Of a stretch of 64,000 nt of DNA, positions 17,516 through 26,141 are shown one piece after another. The stretch spans positions 62,001 to 126,000 of the forward strand of contig NZ_JACCEM010000011.1 of the NCBI RefSeq assembly GCF_013416525.1. The letters are read 5' to 3'. The number at the start of each line of letters is the position of its first letter. Within the stretch, counting starts at the first letter, position 1. Made by a program: the position numbers and the translations under genes. The notes beneath the pieces were generated by a model. The model made no database searches, had not been told where the DNA came from, and saw only the letters and a program-made list of their open reading frames with translations. The stretch is from Parapusillimonas granuli (GTDB lineage Bacteria > Pseudomonadota > Gammaproteobacteria > Burkholderiales > Burkholderiaceae_B).

Positions 17516-17971
17516 ATGAGCAACACGCTCAAGCCCCAGCTCGCCGACGCCGTGAAAGCCGCGATGCGCGCGAAGGATTCCGCCCGTCTGGGCACGTTGC
17601 GCCTGCTGCAGGCCGCGATCAAGCAAAAAGAGGTCGATGACCGGCGCGAACTCAGCGATGCGGACATCACCGCGATCATCGAGAAACAGGTGAAGCAGCG
17701 CCGGGAATCGATCGCCGCGTTCGAACAAGCCGGCCGCACGGAGACCGCCGAGCAGGAGAAGGCCGAAATGGCCGTGCTGCAGGAATTCCTTCCCCAGGCC
17801 GCCACGCCGGACGAGATCGAGGCCGCGATCGCCGCGGCCATCGCCGAGGTGCAAGCCCAGGGCGCCGGCGGCGGCGCCGCCATGGGCAAGGTCATGGCGA
17901 TCGTAAAGGCCGCGCTCGCCGGCCGCGCCGATATGTCGGCCGTATCGGCCCAGGTGAAAGCGCGGCTTTGA
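17516..17971 (+). CDS. GatB/YqeY domain protein
   Basis: The 151-residue product is a stand-alone YqeY domain: 'LADAVKAAMRAKDSARLGTLRLL', 'AAIKQKEVDDR', 'IEKQVKQRRESIAAFEQAGR' and 'AGGGAAMGKVMAIVKAALAGRADMSAVS'. The domain is related to the tRNA-binding tail of GatB, but its own role is not established. In many beta-proteobacteria yqeY sits between rpsU and dnaG; here neither is adjacent. It starts 27 bp after dnaE2, and a strong hairpin after its stop separates it from the convergent lipoprotein gene. Confidence 0.9.
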   Translation: MSNTLKPQLADAVKAAMRAKDSARLGTLRLLQAAIKQKEVDDRRELSDADITAIIEKQVKQRRESIAAFEQAGRTETAEQEKAEMAVLQEFLPQAATPDEIEAAIAAAIAEVQAQGAGGGAAMGKVMAIVKAALAGRADMSAVSAQVKARL

Positions 17972-17974
17972 CGC

Positions 17975-17999
17975 GGGGTGCGGCCAGGGGCCGCCCCCC
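17975..17999 (+). terminator. Candidate terminator hairpin after yqeY
   Basis: GGGGTGCGGCC and GGCCGCCCCCC pair over 11 positions with one mismatch around a three-base loop, directly after the yqeY stop. There is no T tract, so it would be a Rho-dependent or transcription-slowing structure, possibly serving the convergent gene as well. Confidence 0.4.
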
Positions 18000-18019
18000 G
18001 AGCGCCCGGAAGCAACGAC

Positions 18020-18418
18020 CTATTTATAAGCCACGCAAACCGACGTATCGATCATCACCGACTGCCGCATGGCGCTCAGCGCGGAGCCGTCCCAGGGGCT
18101 ATGGCCCCAAACGGTATGGGTCACCTGCGTATTGCGGGCATCCACAGCCTTGATCTCCGTGCGCGCCACCTCGGCGCCCAAAGGACTGCGCACCGCCACC
18201 AACCCCGTCTGCATCGCGGGATCGACCTCCGCATAGACATCGTAATGGCCCTTGCCCCGCAAACACTCGCCAGCCTGATTCTGGACGCGAAGGTATACCG
18301 TCTGGTAATTGCGCGGAACCGTGTAGCTCACACTGGGAGAATCCGCCCCCTTCTGTATGCCCATCGCGCATCCCGACAGGCAGACCGCCACTCCCAAACT
18401 CACTGCTAGCGCTTTCAC
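18020..18418 (-). CDS. Small putative lipoprotein, unknown function
   Basis: The 132-residue product starts 'MKALAVSLGVAVCLSGCAMG', a lipoprotein signal peptide with lipobox LSGC (Cys17). The mature part has about 115 residues with two further Cys (in 'AGECLRGKG' and 'DTSVCVAYK') that could form a disulphide, and a beta-rich look. The start is GTG with AGGAG five bases upstream. I do not recognise a family. It is a lone gene between convergent yqeY and the downstream reductase gene on the same strand. Confidence 0.75.
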   Translation of the reverse strand: MKALAVSLGVAVCLSGCAMGIQKGADSPSVSYTVPRNYQTVYLRVQNQAGECLRGKGHYDVYAEVDPAMQTGLVAVRSPLGAEVARTEIKAVDARNTQVTHTVWGHSPWDGSALSAMRQSVMIDTSVCVAYK

Positions 18419-18541
18419 ACCATCTCCTGAAAATGAACGCCTTGCCCGATCCCCCTTCGAAGAAGCCGGGAACCGCGTATCGGCCCATGACCAAAAGTTA
18501 GCACGCCTTGAGCGCGGCGGGAAAGCTTTTTGTGCGGCGCT

Positions 18542-19633
18542 TCAAGAACACGCCTCTTTCAGCAGAGAAGGCGCGCCGCCCAGGCAGGGATAATCCGTGT
18601 AGCCTCTGCTGCCCTCGGTATAGAAGGTCGCCGCATCCCATTCATTCAGCGGCGCCCCGGTCTTGAAGCGCGCGACCAGGTCGGGGTTGGCGATGAAAAG
18701 CTTCCCGAAAGCCACCGCATCGGCCAAGCCGCCGGAGACGACGCTTTGCGCGGTCGACAGCCCGTAGCCTTCGTTCGCGATCACGGGACCGCCGAACAAG
18801 CGGCGGATCTCGGGCATGAGGCTGTCATCGCCCAGGCGCTCGCGCAGGCACAGGAAAGCGATTTCCCGGCTGCCCAGGGCGCCGGCCACATAGGAAAACA
18901 AAGCGCGGGGATCGGAGTCCGACATGGAATGGGCGTCGCCCCGCGGAGACAGATGCACGCCCACCCTGCCCGCGCCGAGCACGCCTATGCATGCGTCCAC
19001 GATCTCGAGCAGCAGGCGGGCGCGGTGCTCGATCGGGCCGCCATACTCGTCGTTCCGGTGATTGCTGCCGTCATGCAGGAACTGGTCGATGAGATAGCCG
19101 TTGGCGGCATGGATCTCGACGCCGTCGAAACCGGCTTCCCAGGCATTGCGCGCCGCCTCCGCGAAATCGTTGACGATGCCGGGGATTTCCTCGATGTGCA
19201 GCGCGCGCGGCACGACGTACGGGCGCTTGGGCCGGATCAGGCTGACGTTGCCTTCGCAGGCGATGGCGCTGGGCGCCACGGGGATTTCCCCGTTCAGGTA
19301 TTCCGGGTCGGACACGCGCCCCACATGCCATAGCTGAAGGAAGATCTTTCCGTCTTTTTCATGGACGGCGCGGGTGATCTTTTTCCAGCCTTCCACCTGG
19401 GCGCTGCACCATATCCCCGGCGTCGCGGGGTAGCCCACTCCTTGGCGCGAGACCGACGTGGCTTCTGACAGGATCAGGCCGGCCGTTGCGCGCTGCGCGT
19501 AGTACATGCGCATCAAGTCATTGGGGACTCTGCCTTCGGAAGCGCGGTTGCGCGTCAGCGGCGCCATCACGACCCGGTTCTTCAGTGTTACCGCCCCCAA
19601 AGCCAAGGGGTCAAACAAACTTGCCATATTCAT
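18542..19633 (-). CDS. Old yellow enzyme family alkene reductase (NemA-like)
   Basis: An FMN-dependent NAD(P)H oxidoreductase of about 363 residues that reduces activated C=C bonds or nitro compounds. Typical blocks are 'LFDPLALGAVTLKNRVVMAPLTRNRA', 'GLILSEATSVSRQGVGYPATPGIW', 'IFLQLWHVGRVSDPEY', 'FDGVEIHAANGYLIDQFLHD' (H and N of the substrate pocket), 'NHRNDEYGG' and 'ADAVAFGKLFIANPDL'. ATGs at 19633 and 19627 are both possible; neither has a strong ribosome site. It is divergent from the K+ uptake genes. Confidence 0.9.
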   Translation of the reverse strand: MNMASLFDPLALGAVTLKNRVVMAPLTRNRASEGRVPNDLMRMYYAQRATAGLILSEATSVSRQGVGYPATPGIWCSAQVEGWKKITRAVHEKDGKIFLQLWHVGRVSDPEYLNGEIPVAPSAIACEGNVSLIRPKRPYVVPRALHIEEIPGIVNDFAEAARNAWEAGFDGVEIHAANGYLIDQFLHDGSNHRNDEYGGPIEHRARLLLEIVDACIGVLGAGRVGVHLSPRGDAHSMSDSDPRALFSYVAGALGSREIAFLCLRERLGDDSLMPEIRRLFGGPVIANEGYGLSTAQSVVSGGLADAVAFGKLFIANPDLVARFKTGAPLNEWDAATFYTEGSRGYTDYPCLGGAPSLLKEACS

Positions 19634-19800
19634 CACGATTGAATGATTCCAGGCCGCATCGACCGTAAACACACCGGAAAACCACACAGTGTAAAGGACA
19701 ATTCATATGTCTATAAGGGTTTTTACCAGAATTTGAGTTAATTTCGCAATCCGGCTATCGTATGAGGCTATTTGTCACCAAGCATTTTTGAGTGGAATCC

Positions 19801-20454
19801 ATGGGACAGTTCGCCGTGATCGGATTGGGCCGCTTCGGCTCGGCCGCCTCTCTTGAACTCATGAAAATGGGGCATTCCGTGCTCGGCGTGGACACCGACC
19901 CCAAGGTCATCGACAAGCACGCCGACCAGATCACGCACGCCGTCATCGCCGACGTCTCCGACCGCGCCGCGCTCGAAGAGCTGGGCCTGAGCAACTACGA
20001 CGTGATCCTGGTGGCCATCGGCGAAGACGTCCAGGCCAGCCTGCTGTGCGTGGTCCACCTGAAATCGCTGGGCATACAGCCCATATGGGTCAAGGCGACC
20101 TCGCATGCCCAGCACCTTATCCTGAGCAAGCTGGGCGTGGACCGCATCATTCACCCCGAAGAGGAAATGGGCATACGCGTGGCGCAGGCCCTGAGCTATC
20201 CCATGGTGAACGACTACATTTCCATCGGGAACGGCGAATTCGTCGTGGAAATCGACGTCAGCGAACACCTCGAAGGCGTGCCCTTGAACCAGGTGCTGAA
20301 AGACGGGAAGGAATCGCTGCACGCCTTGCTGGTGAAGCGCAGGACCCAAGTCACCGTTCATCCTCCCGGCGACTTCGCCCTGCACGCCAAAGACGTGCTC
20401 GTGCTGCTGGGCCAGCTATCGGCATTGAAAACCATTGCGCCCAAGCTCGTCTGA
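19801..20454 (+). CDS. ktrA: TrkA/KtrA-type potassium uptake regulator
   Basis: A 217-residue cytosolic gating subunit for K+ channels of the Trk/Ktr family. It has an N-terminal RCK Rossmann domain ('FAVIGLGRFGSAASLELMKMG', GxGxxG, with acidic D at the end of the second strand 'VLGVDTDP') and a C-terminal RCK_C domain ('FVVEIDVSEHLEGVPLNQVL'). The ATG at 19801 gives the family N-terminus; a GTG nine bases upstream is also possible. Only five bases separate it from ktrB, so they form an operon, and NAD(H) or ATP sensing is expected from the family. Confidence 0.9.
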   Translation: MGQFAVIGLGRFGSAASLELMKMGHSVLGVDTDPKVIDKHADQITHAVIADVSDRAALEELGLSNYDVILVAIGEDVQASLLCVVHLKSLGIQPIWVKATSHAQHLILSKLGVDRIIHPEEEMGIRVAQALSYPMVNDYISIGNGEFVVEIDVSEHLEGVPLNQVLKDGKESLHALLVKRRTQVTVHPPGDFALHAKDVLVLLGQLSALKTIAPKLV

Positions 20455-20459
20455 CATTC

Positions 20460-21827
20460 ATGCGTAATTGGCTGCCCCTGCAGGGCTATCATACTTATAA
20501 GCGCATCAAACGCACGGGCATGCTGCGTGCCAGCCCGCCCGTCATCCTGGCCGCGGGCTTCTTCGCGCTGATCCTGCTGGGCACCGCGCTGTTCAGCCTG
20601 CCGTTCTCGCAGCGGGAACCCATCGGCCTGTTCGAAGCCTTCTTCATGGCGACTTCGGCGGTGACGGTCACCGGCCTGACGATTTTCGATCCGAGCGCCA
20701 CGCTTACCGCCTTCGGGCAAATCGTGCTGATCTCGCTCGTGCAGCTGGGCGGCCTGGGTTTCGTCACTTTCGCGGTGCTGGCGGCCATCACGCTGGGCAA
20801 GAAGATGAGCCTGCAGCATCAGGCGCTGGCGCTGGAAGCGTTCAACCAGACCAGCGTCTCGAAGATCCAGCGCACGGCCTTGTCGGTCATCAAGATCTCG
20901 CTATGCATAGAAGGCGCCGCCGCGATCGTGCTGACGCTGTGGTGGTGGCGGGAATTCCCGCTGCCCACCGCCGCATCCCAGGCGGTCTTCCATACGATAG
21001 CCGCCTTCAACAATTCGGGGCTGTCGCTCTTTCCTTTCAGCCTGGCCCACTTCGTGGATGATCCTGTGACCATTTTCGTGATCACGGGCAGCATCATCCT
21101 GGGCGGCATCGGCTTCTCGGTGCTCAGCGACGTCTCGCATAAAAAACGCTGGGCCACGCTCATGCCCTACACCAAGCTGATGCTGGTGGCGACCCTGGCG
21201 CTGAACCTGGCGGGCTTTGCCGCGATCTGGCTGCTGGAATTCAACAATACGGCCACCCTGGGCGCCCTGCCCCTGCACGGGCAGGCGCTGGCCGCGTGGA
21301 TGCAGAGCGTGACGGCGCGCACGGCGGGCTTCACCAGCATAGACATCACCCAGCTGCGTGACAGCACGACTTTGGTGCTGATGCTGTTGATGTTCATCGG
21401 CGGCGGTTCGCTGAGCACGGCGAGCGGCATCAAGGTGGGCACTTTCATCGTGCTGCTGGCGGCGGTGTATTCGTATATTTTCCACCGCAAGGAGGTGGTG
21501 CTGTTCAAGCGTTCGATCGCGCCGGACACCGTGCAGAAGTCCCTGGCGCTGCTTTTTGTGACGAGCGCGCTGATTTTCACGGGCACGCTGCTGATGAGCA
21601 TTTTCGAGCAGGCGCCTTTCATCACGATTCTGTTCGAGGTGGTGTCGGCGGTGAGCACGACGGGGCTCAGCCGCGATTTCACGCCGCATTTGACCACTCC
21701 CAGCCAGGTGCTGGTGGCGGTCCTGATGTTCGTGGGCCGCATCGGGCCCCTGACGCTGGTCTATAGCCTGGCGACTCAGAAACGCAGCCGGGTGCGCTAC
21801 CCCGAATCGGAGTTCCAGGTGGGCTGA
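20460..21827 (+). CDS. ktrB: KtrB/TrkG-type potassium channel subunit
   Basis: A 455-residue membrane protein with four pore-loop repeats, each with its filter glycine: 'TSAVTVTGLT', 'AAFNNSGLSL', 'SVTARTAGFTS' and 'SAVSTTGLSRDF'. This is the Trk/Ktr/HKT architecture for Na+- or H+-coupled K+ uptake. The start at 20460 was chosen because earlier in-frame codons run through ktrA in another frame. It ends 11 bases before the convergent response regulator stop. Confidence 0.92.
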   Translation: MRNWLPLQGYHTYKRIKRTGMLRASPPVILAAGFFALILLGTALFSLPFSQREPIGLFEAFFMATSAVTVTGLTIFDPSATLTAFGQIVLISLVQLGGLGFVTFAVLAAITLGKKMSLQHQALALEAFNQTSVSKIQRTALSVIKISLCIEGAAAIVLTLWWWREFPLPTAASQAVFHTIAAFNNSGLSLFPFSLAHFVDDPVTIFVITGSIILGGIGFSVLSDVSHKKRWATLMPYTKLMLVATLALNLAGFAAIWLLEFNNTATLGALPLHGQALAAWMQSVTARTAGFTSIDITQLRDSTTLVLMLLMFIGGGSLSTASGIKVGTFIVLLAAVYSYIFHRKEVVLFKRSIAPDTVQKSLALLFVTSALIFTGTLLMSIFEQAPFITILFEVVSAVSTTGLSRDFTPHLTTPSQVLVAVLMFVGRIGPLTLVYSLATQKRSRVRYPESEFQVG

Positions 21828-21838
21828 GAGACGGCGGC

Positions 21839-22507
21839 TCAAACCCCCGCTTGCGCCAGCCTCCGGGCGAAAATCGCCGCCTTGCCGCGGTTGCCGACCT
21901 CCAGGCGCTCCAGGATGGAGCTCACATGATGCCTCACCGTCCATTCCGACACATCCAGCTTGCGGGCGATTTCCTTGTTCGTAAGCCCATCGGCCAGCAG
22001 CACCAATACCTCCGCCTGCCGCAAGGTAATGCCCAGCCGCGTGAGATCCTGCGCGCTCGGCACCTGCGACATCGGCTCCTGTATGCGGCTTTCCTGATCC
22101 GCGACATCGCTGTTCAGGCTCTGGATGATCTCCATGATCAGCTTGCGCTGCTCGAGTGCCGCCTGGATGCGTGAAGTCGTGGCGCCCGCGCCACGTTCGT
22201 CGTCGATCGCGACGAACCAGTTGGCCGTGATGCCTCTTTCCTGCATCGACACCACCATAAGCGGCGTATCGGCGCCCGAAGCGGCGGCTGGCGTGGCCGG
22301 GGCGCCTTCGGGCAGGGAGACATCGGCCACCATCAAATCTTCGGTGTGCTCCAGGCGGCGCTCGGCCAAGGCCAGCAGCTCGCGCGGCTGCGCGGAGGTA
22401 TAGAGAGTGGTGTACCCGTGCAATTCCCTGATGATGTCTTCCAGCGCCTGGCGTATGCGTGGATGATCATCCGCCACGATCAACAATTTTTTCTTGGGCG
22501 TTGCCAT
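21839..22507 (-). CDS. LuxR-type response regulator with degenerate receiver
   Basis: The 222-residue protein has an N-terminal CheY-like domain with the acid pair D13-D14 and probable phospho-acceptor D62 ('DLMVADVSLPEG'), but the conserved lysine near residue 105 is absent ('DERGAGATT'). A C-terminal LuxR/FixJ helix-turn-helix follows ('GITLRQAEVLVLLADGLTNKEIARKLDVS', residues about 159-187). No sensor kinase is nearby. It is divergent from the leader-peptide operon with about 108 bp between starts, so it is the likely regulator of that export cassette and may bind an unphosphorylated or ligand signal. Confidence 0.85.
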   Translation of the reverse strand: MATPKKKLLIVADDHPRIRQALEDIIRELHGYTTLYTSAQPRELLALAERRLEHTEDLMVADVSLPEGAPATPAAASGADTPLMVVSMQERGITANWFVAIDDERGAGATTSRIQAALEQRKLIMEIIQSLNSDVADQESRIQEPMSQVPSAQDLTRLGITLRQAEVLVLLADGLTNKEIARKLDVSEWTVRHHVSSILERLEVGNRGKAAIFARRLAQAGV

Positions 22508-22615
22508 AAAAACTCAATTACCGTTGGATACAGTTCTTCGCTACAATTGAATCAATATAACAAAGGCATGTGAAAAGAGTCCGTCACGCGCATGTCCAAT
22601 CACCCGGGAGCCGCG
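22508..22615. promoter_or_regulatory. Divergent promoter region, regulator and NHLP cassette
   Basis: This short AT-rich gap (with 'TTACCG', 18 bases and 'TACAAT' at about 22518-22555 as one weak -35/-10 pair reading rightwards) must hold the promoters for both the LuxR-type regulator and the export operon. No clear dyad operator is visible. Confidence 0.35.
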
Positions 22616-22957
22616 ATGCTGCAAGATGCCACACCCTCCGACAATGCGCTCTGCCAGCTCGCCCAGCGTTTCCACCAGGATTCCGACTTCCATGCGCTGG
22701 TCAAGCGGGACACCCACGCGGCCCTGAATGCGCTGGGCATACAAGTGCCCAAGGGCGTGAACGTCCGGTTCGCGGCCGACGCCGCCAGCGCGCTGGGCAT
22801 GATGCTGGACCACCCGCCGGAAGCCGCGCCGCCGCTGCGCGGGGCCGTGCTCGACGACGCCCAGTTGCTTGGCATCGCGGGCGGCGTCAGCAAGGGCTAC
22901 GGCCCGTCCAGCGAACTCCAGCAATTTCTCAGCCTGTTCCGACCCAATATGGCATGA
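22616..22957 (+). CDS. NHLP-type leader peptide, putative RiPP precursor with Gly-Gly site
   Basis: A 113-residue small protein with the nitrile hydratase-like leader (NHLP) style: 'DFHALVKRDTHAALNALGIQVPKGVNVRFAAD' (split here: residues about 25-55) followed by an acidic linker and 'LLGIAGG' at residues 84-90. The Gly89-Gly90 pair fits cleavage by the C39 peptidase of the next genes, leaving a 23-residue tail with Ser, Gly and Lys but no Cys. The ATG at 22616 has GGGAG five bases before it; an ATG at 22592 would add eight residues but has a poor ribosome site. The stop overlaps the next start. No modifying enzyme is nearby. Confidence 0.72.
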   Translation: MLQDATPSDNALCQLAQRFHQDSDFHALVKRDTHAALNALGIQVPKGVNVRFAADAASALGMMLDHPPEAAPPLRGAVLDDAQLLGIAGGVSKGYGPSSELQQFLSLFRPNMA

Positions 22958-23973
22958 ACAAGCTGTTCCGCCCGGAAGCGCTCGAACACACTGCCGGCCC
23001 GGATCAGCTTGACCAATCCCTGCAACTGATCCGTCCGGCGCACGCCGCGGGCATCGCCGCCGTCCTGCTCGCCGTCGTCGCGCTGGCCGCCTGGAGCCTC
23101 GTCTCCTTCGCGCCGGTCAAAGTCCATGGGCAAGGCATCATTCTCTCCGCCAGCGGCGTCGCCGTCATCAGCGCCCCCGGCGGCGGGCAGATAGAACGCA
23201 TCCTGGTCTCCGAAGGCCGGCACGTCGACGCCGGGCAAGCCGTGGCCACGATCAGCCGGCCCGCCGCGGTCGACGCGATCGAAGCCAAGCAGGCGGAACT
23301 GCACGGGGTCCGCGGCCTGCTCGACACCCTGCGCCGCCAGGACGCCGACCCCATCCGGGTCCACGATGCGCGCCTGCGCGCCGAAACCCTGGAACGCGAA
23401 CTGGCCAACTTCGAGCGCGAACACGAACGAAACCGCGTCGTCGTCGCGCCGACCGCCGGCACGGCCGTTGAAATCGGCGTCAACCCCGGCGACCTTGTCC
23501 ATCCCGGACAGACCGTCATGCGCCTGCTTGCCGACCCCGCCGGCGATCAAGGCGGCTTGCGCGCCTTCGTCTTCGTCTCCAACCGCGACGGCAAGAAGAT
23601 CCATGAAGGCATGGATGCGCAAGTCATGCCGTCCACCGTCCTGCCCCAGAAAGACGGCTTCATTTACGGAACCGTGGCCAAGGTCGGGCGCATTCCTTCC
23701 AGCCGCGAGGGCATCATGCGGCGCCTCAACAATGCGACCCTGGTCGATACCTTGCTGCGCGAAGGCGCGCCCTTCGAGGTCGAGATCCAGCTCCGGCGCG
23801 CGCCCGGCGCGGGCGGCGGCTATCTCTGGTCATCGGGGCGCGGCCCGGACGCCGCCATCGACGCCGGAACCATGGCGACCGCCAGCCTCATCATCGAACG
23901 GCGGCGCATCGCCAGCCTGGTCCTGCCCGTGCTCGACCGCCTGCTCGGGCCGACGCCCCGGGCCGCGCAATGA
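22954..23973 (+). CDS. HlyD-family periplasmic adaptor (NHLM secretion protein type)
   Basis: The 339-residue protein has one N-terminal membrane span (about residues 31-52, 'AAGIAAVLLAVVALAAWSLV'), a lipoyl/biotinyl-like half ('GQGIILSASGVAVISAPGGGQIERILVSEGRHVDAGQAVATI'), a short coiled-coil (about 110-160) and a second lipoyl half ('RNRVVVAPTAGTAVEIGVNPGDLVHPGQTV'). This is the periplasmic adaptor that links an inner-membrane exporter to an outer-membrane channel; no TolC-like gene is in the window. Start and stop overlap the neighbours by four bases each (ATGA), so translation is coupled. Confidence 0.88.
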   Translation: MNKLFRPEALEHTAGPDQLDQSLQLIRPAHAAGIAAVLLAVVALAAWSLVSFAPVKVHGQGIILSASGVAVISAPGGGQIERILVSEGRHVDAGQAVATISRPAAVDAIEAKQAELHGVRGLLDTLRRQDADPIRVHDARLRAETLERELANFEREHERNRVVVAPTAGTAVEIGVNPGDLVHPGQTVMRLLADPAGDQGGLRAFVFVSNRDGKKIHEGMDAQVMPSTVLPQKDGFIYGTVAKVGRIPSSREGIMRRLNNATLVDTLLREGAPFEVEIQLRRAPGAGGGYLWSSGRGPDAAIDAGTMATASLIIERRRIASLVLPVLDRLLGPTPRAAQ

Positions 23974-26141
23974 CCATGGGCAAGAGCGATGCGAGCCGGA
24001 TCCGCAGGACGCCCACCATCCTGCAAATGGAAGCCAGCGAGTGCGGCGCCGCCGCCCTCGCCATGGTCCTGGCCCACCACGGAAGATGGGAATCGCTCGA
24101 GCAGCTGCGCATGCTGTGCGGCGTATCGCGCGACGGCAGCAAGGCGGTCAACATACTGAAAGCCGCGCGCTCGCTGGGCCTGGACGCCAAGGGCATGCGG
24201 CTCGAACCGGCGGATCTCGCGCACATACCGCTGCCCGCCATCCTGTTCGTCGACATGAATCACTTCGTGGTCCTGGAAGGCCGCAGGGGCGACGGCTTTC
24301 AGCTGAACGACCCCGCGGTGGGGCGCCGCCGGGTCGGGCGGGAAGAATTCGACGCCATGTTCAGCGGCATCGCCCTGGTATTCGCCCCGGGGCCGGAATT
24401 CCGCAGGCAAGGCACGCCCCGCGGCGTTCTGCGCACGCTGCTGGACACCACCCGGGGATCCGGCACGGCGCTTTGGGCGGCGGCCGTCTGCAGCGCGCTG
24501 CTCGGGGGCTTCGCCATGCTGGGGCCGGCGCTCAACCGGATCTTCGTCGACTACCCTCTGCTCGGGAATCCGCCCGGCTGGCTGGATGCGCTCGTGCTCG
24601 CCGCCCTGGCGGCCGGCGCGCTCGCGGGTGCGCTGTACTGGCTGCGCGCGCGGCTGCTGGCGCGCTTGCACGTCAAGCTGAGCCTGGTGCTGGGCAGCCG
24701 GCTGGCCTGGCACATATTGCGGCTGCCTTCCAGTTTCTTCAGCCAGCGCCATGGCGGCATGATCAGCGCCCGGCTCCCGCTGGCCGAACAGATCGCCCGG
24801 TTCGCATCGCATTATGCGGCCAGGCTCATCCTCAGCCTCAGCGCGCTGGCTTTTTTCTCCGTTCTCATGCTGCAATACCACCCGCCCCTGGCAGCCCTGT
24901 GCCTGCTGATCGCGGCGTTGAACGCGGCGCTGTTCGCCATGCTGCAGCATCGCCTCGGCGACGCGGCGCAGCAGCAGGCGCTGCAAGCCATGAAAATGGA
25001 GGGCGAACTCATGCAGGGCATCCAATCCATCGAAACCCTGAAGGCCACCGGCGCCGACGACCTGTTCTTTTCCCGCTGGTCCGGCCTGCAGGCGCTGCTC
25101 GCCAACGCCCGGCAAGGCGCGGCGCGGCGCCAGGCCCTGGCGGACGCGCTGCCCGTGCTCACGGCCGCCATATCCGCGGCATTGGTGCTGTCCATGGGCG
25201 GAGCCTACGTCATCCAGGGCGGAATGTCGGTGGGCATGCTGGTCGCCTTCATGGTCGTCCTGGGCCTGCTGCCCTTCCCCATGCAGGAGCTGATGGCCGT
25301 CGCCCGGGCGGTGCACGGCGCCCGCGGCCCGCTGGCGCAGATCGACGACACCTTGCGCCATCCCGTCGCCAAGGAATTCGCGCCGAGCGTCGACACGCCG
25401 GGCGCCACGCGGCAGGCGTTGCGGCTCAGCGGTCGGATCGGCCTGCGGCAGGTGACGGTGGGCTATTCCCCCCTGGATCCGCCCTTGATCCAGCAACTGG
25501 ACCTGGACATCCCGGCCGGCGCGCGCATCGCCATCGTCGGGCCGTCGGGCAGCGGGAAAAGCACGATCGCCCGCGTGCTGTCCGGCATGCTGGCGCCCTG
25601 GGACGGCGACCTGTCCTTCGACGGCAGGCCCATCGCCGACATTCCGCGCGCCCTGTTGCGCCAATCGCTGTCCGTCGTGGACCAGGACATCGTCCTTTTC
25701 GAAGGCACGGTGCGCGACAACCTGTCGCTGTGGGACGCCACGCTGCCCATCGACCAGATCGTGCAGGCGGCCAAAGACGCCATGATCCACGACGTGATCA
25801 TGTCGCGGCGCGGCGGCTACGACGGGCCCGTGGAAGAAAACGGCCGCAACTTCAGCGGCGGGCAACGCCAGCGGCTGGAGATCGCGCGCGCCTTGGCCGG
25901 CAATCCCAGCGTGCTGATTCTGGACGAAGCGACCAGCGCGCTGGACACCGTCACGGAACAAGCCATCATCACCAATCTGCGGCGGCGCGGCTGCACCTGC
26001 ATCATCATTGCCCACCGCTTGAGCACGATACGGGATTGCGATCAGATACTCGTGCTGCACCAGGGCAGAATCGTGGAACGCGGAACGCATGAACAGCTGA
26101 TGCGGATGGAAGGCGCATACCGTGGACTCGTCGAATATTGA
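23970..26141 (+). CDS. Peptidase C39/ABC exporter (NHLM peptidase-permease-ATPase type)
   Basis: A 723-residue fused peptidase-transporter that cleaves leaders after Gly-Gly and exports the tail. The C39 domain (residues about 13-135) has catalytic Q19, C25 ('LQMEASECGAAAL'), H98 ('MNHFVVLEG') and D114 ('LNDPAVG'). A six-span membrane region follows (about 160-440), then an ABC ATPase with Walker A 'GPSGSGKST', signature 'FSGGQRQRLEIARAL' and Walker B 'VLILDEATS'. All catalytic residues are intact. It overlaps the HlyD gene by four bases and the next gene by 20, giving a tight operon. Confidence 0.93.
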   Translation: MTMGKSDASRIRRTPTILQMEASECGAAALAMVLAHHGRWESLEQLRMLCGVSRDGSKAVNILKAARSLGLDAKGMRLEPADLAHIPLPAILFVDMNHFVVLEGRRGDGFQLNDPAVGRRRVGREEFDAMFSGIALVFAPGPEFRRQGTPRGVLRTLLDTTRGSGTALWAAAVCSALLGGFAMLGPALNRIFVDYPLLGNPPGWLDALVLAALAAGALAGALYWLRARLLARLHVKLSLVLGSRLAWHILRLPSSFFSQRHGGMISARLPLAEQIARFASHYAARLILSLSALAFFSVLMLQYHPPLAALCLLIAALNAALFAMLQHRLGDAAQQQALQAMKMEGELMQGIQSIETLKATGADDLFFSRWSGLQALLANARQGAARRQALADALPVLTAAISAALVLSMGGAYVIQGGMSVGMLVAFMVVLGLLPFPMQELMAVARAVHGARGPLAQIDDTLRHPVAKEFAPSVDTPGATRQALRLSGRIGLRQVTVGYSPLDPPLIQQLDLDIPAGARIAIVGPSGSGKSTIARVLSGMLAPWDGDLSFDGRPIADIPRALLRQSLSVVDQDIVLFEGTVRDNLSLWDATLPIDQIVQAAKDAMIHDVIMSRRGGYDGPVEENGRNFSGGQRQRLEIARALAGNPSVLILDEATSALDTVTEQAIITNLRRRGCTCIIIAHRLSTIRDCDQILVLHQGRIVERGTHEQLMRMEGAYRGLVEY

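Noticed and set aside
15842-17854. A 670-codon open frame antisense to dnaE2 and yqeY
   Set aside because: It crosses two clear genes and has no recognisable motif.
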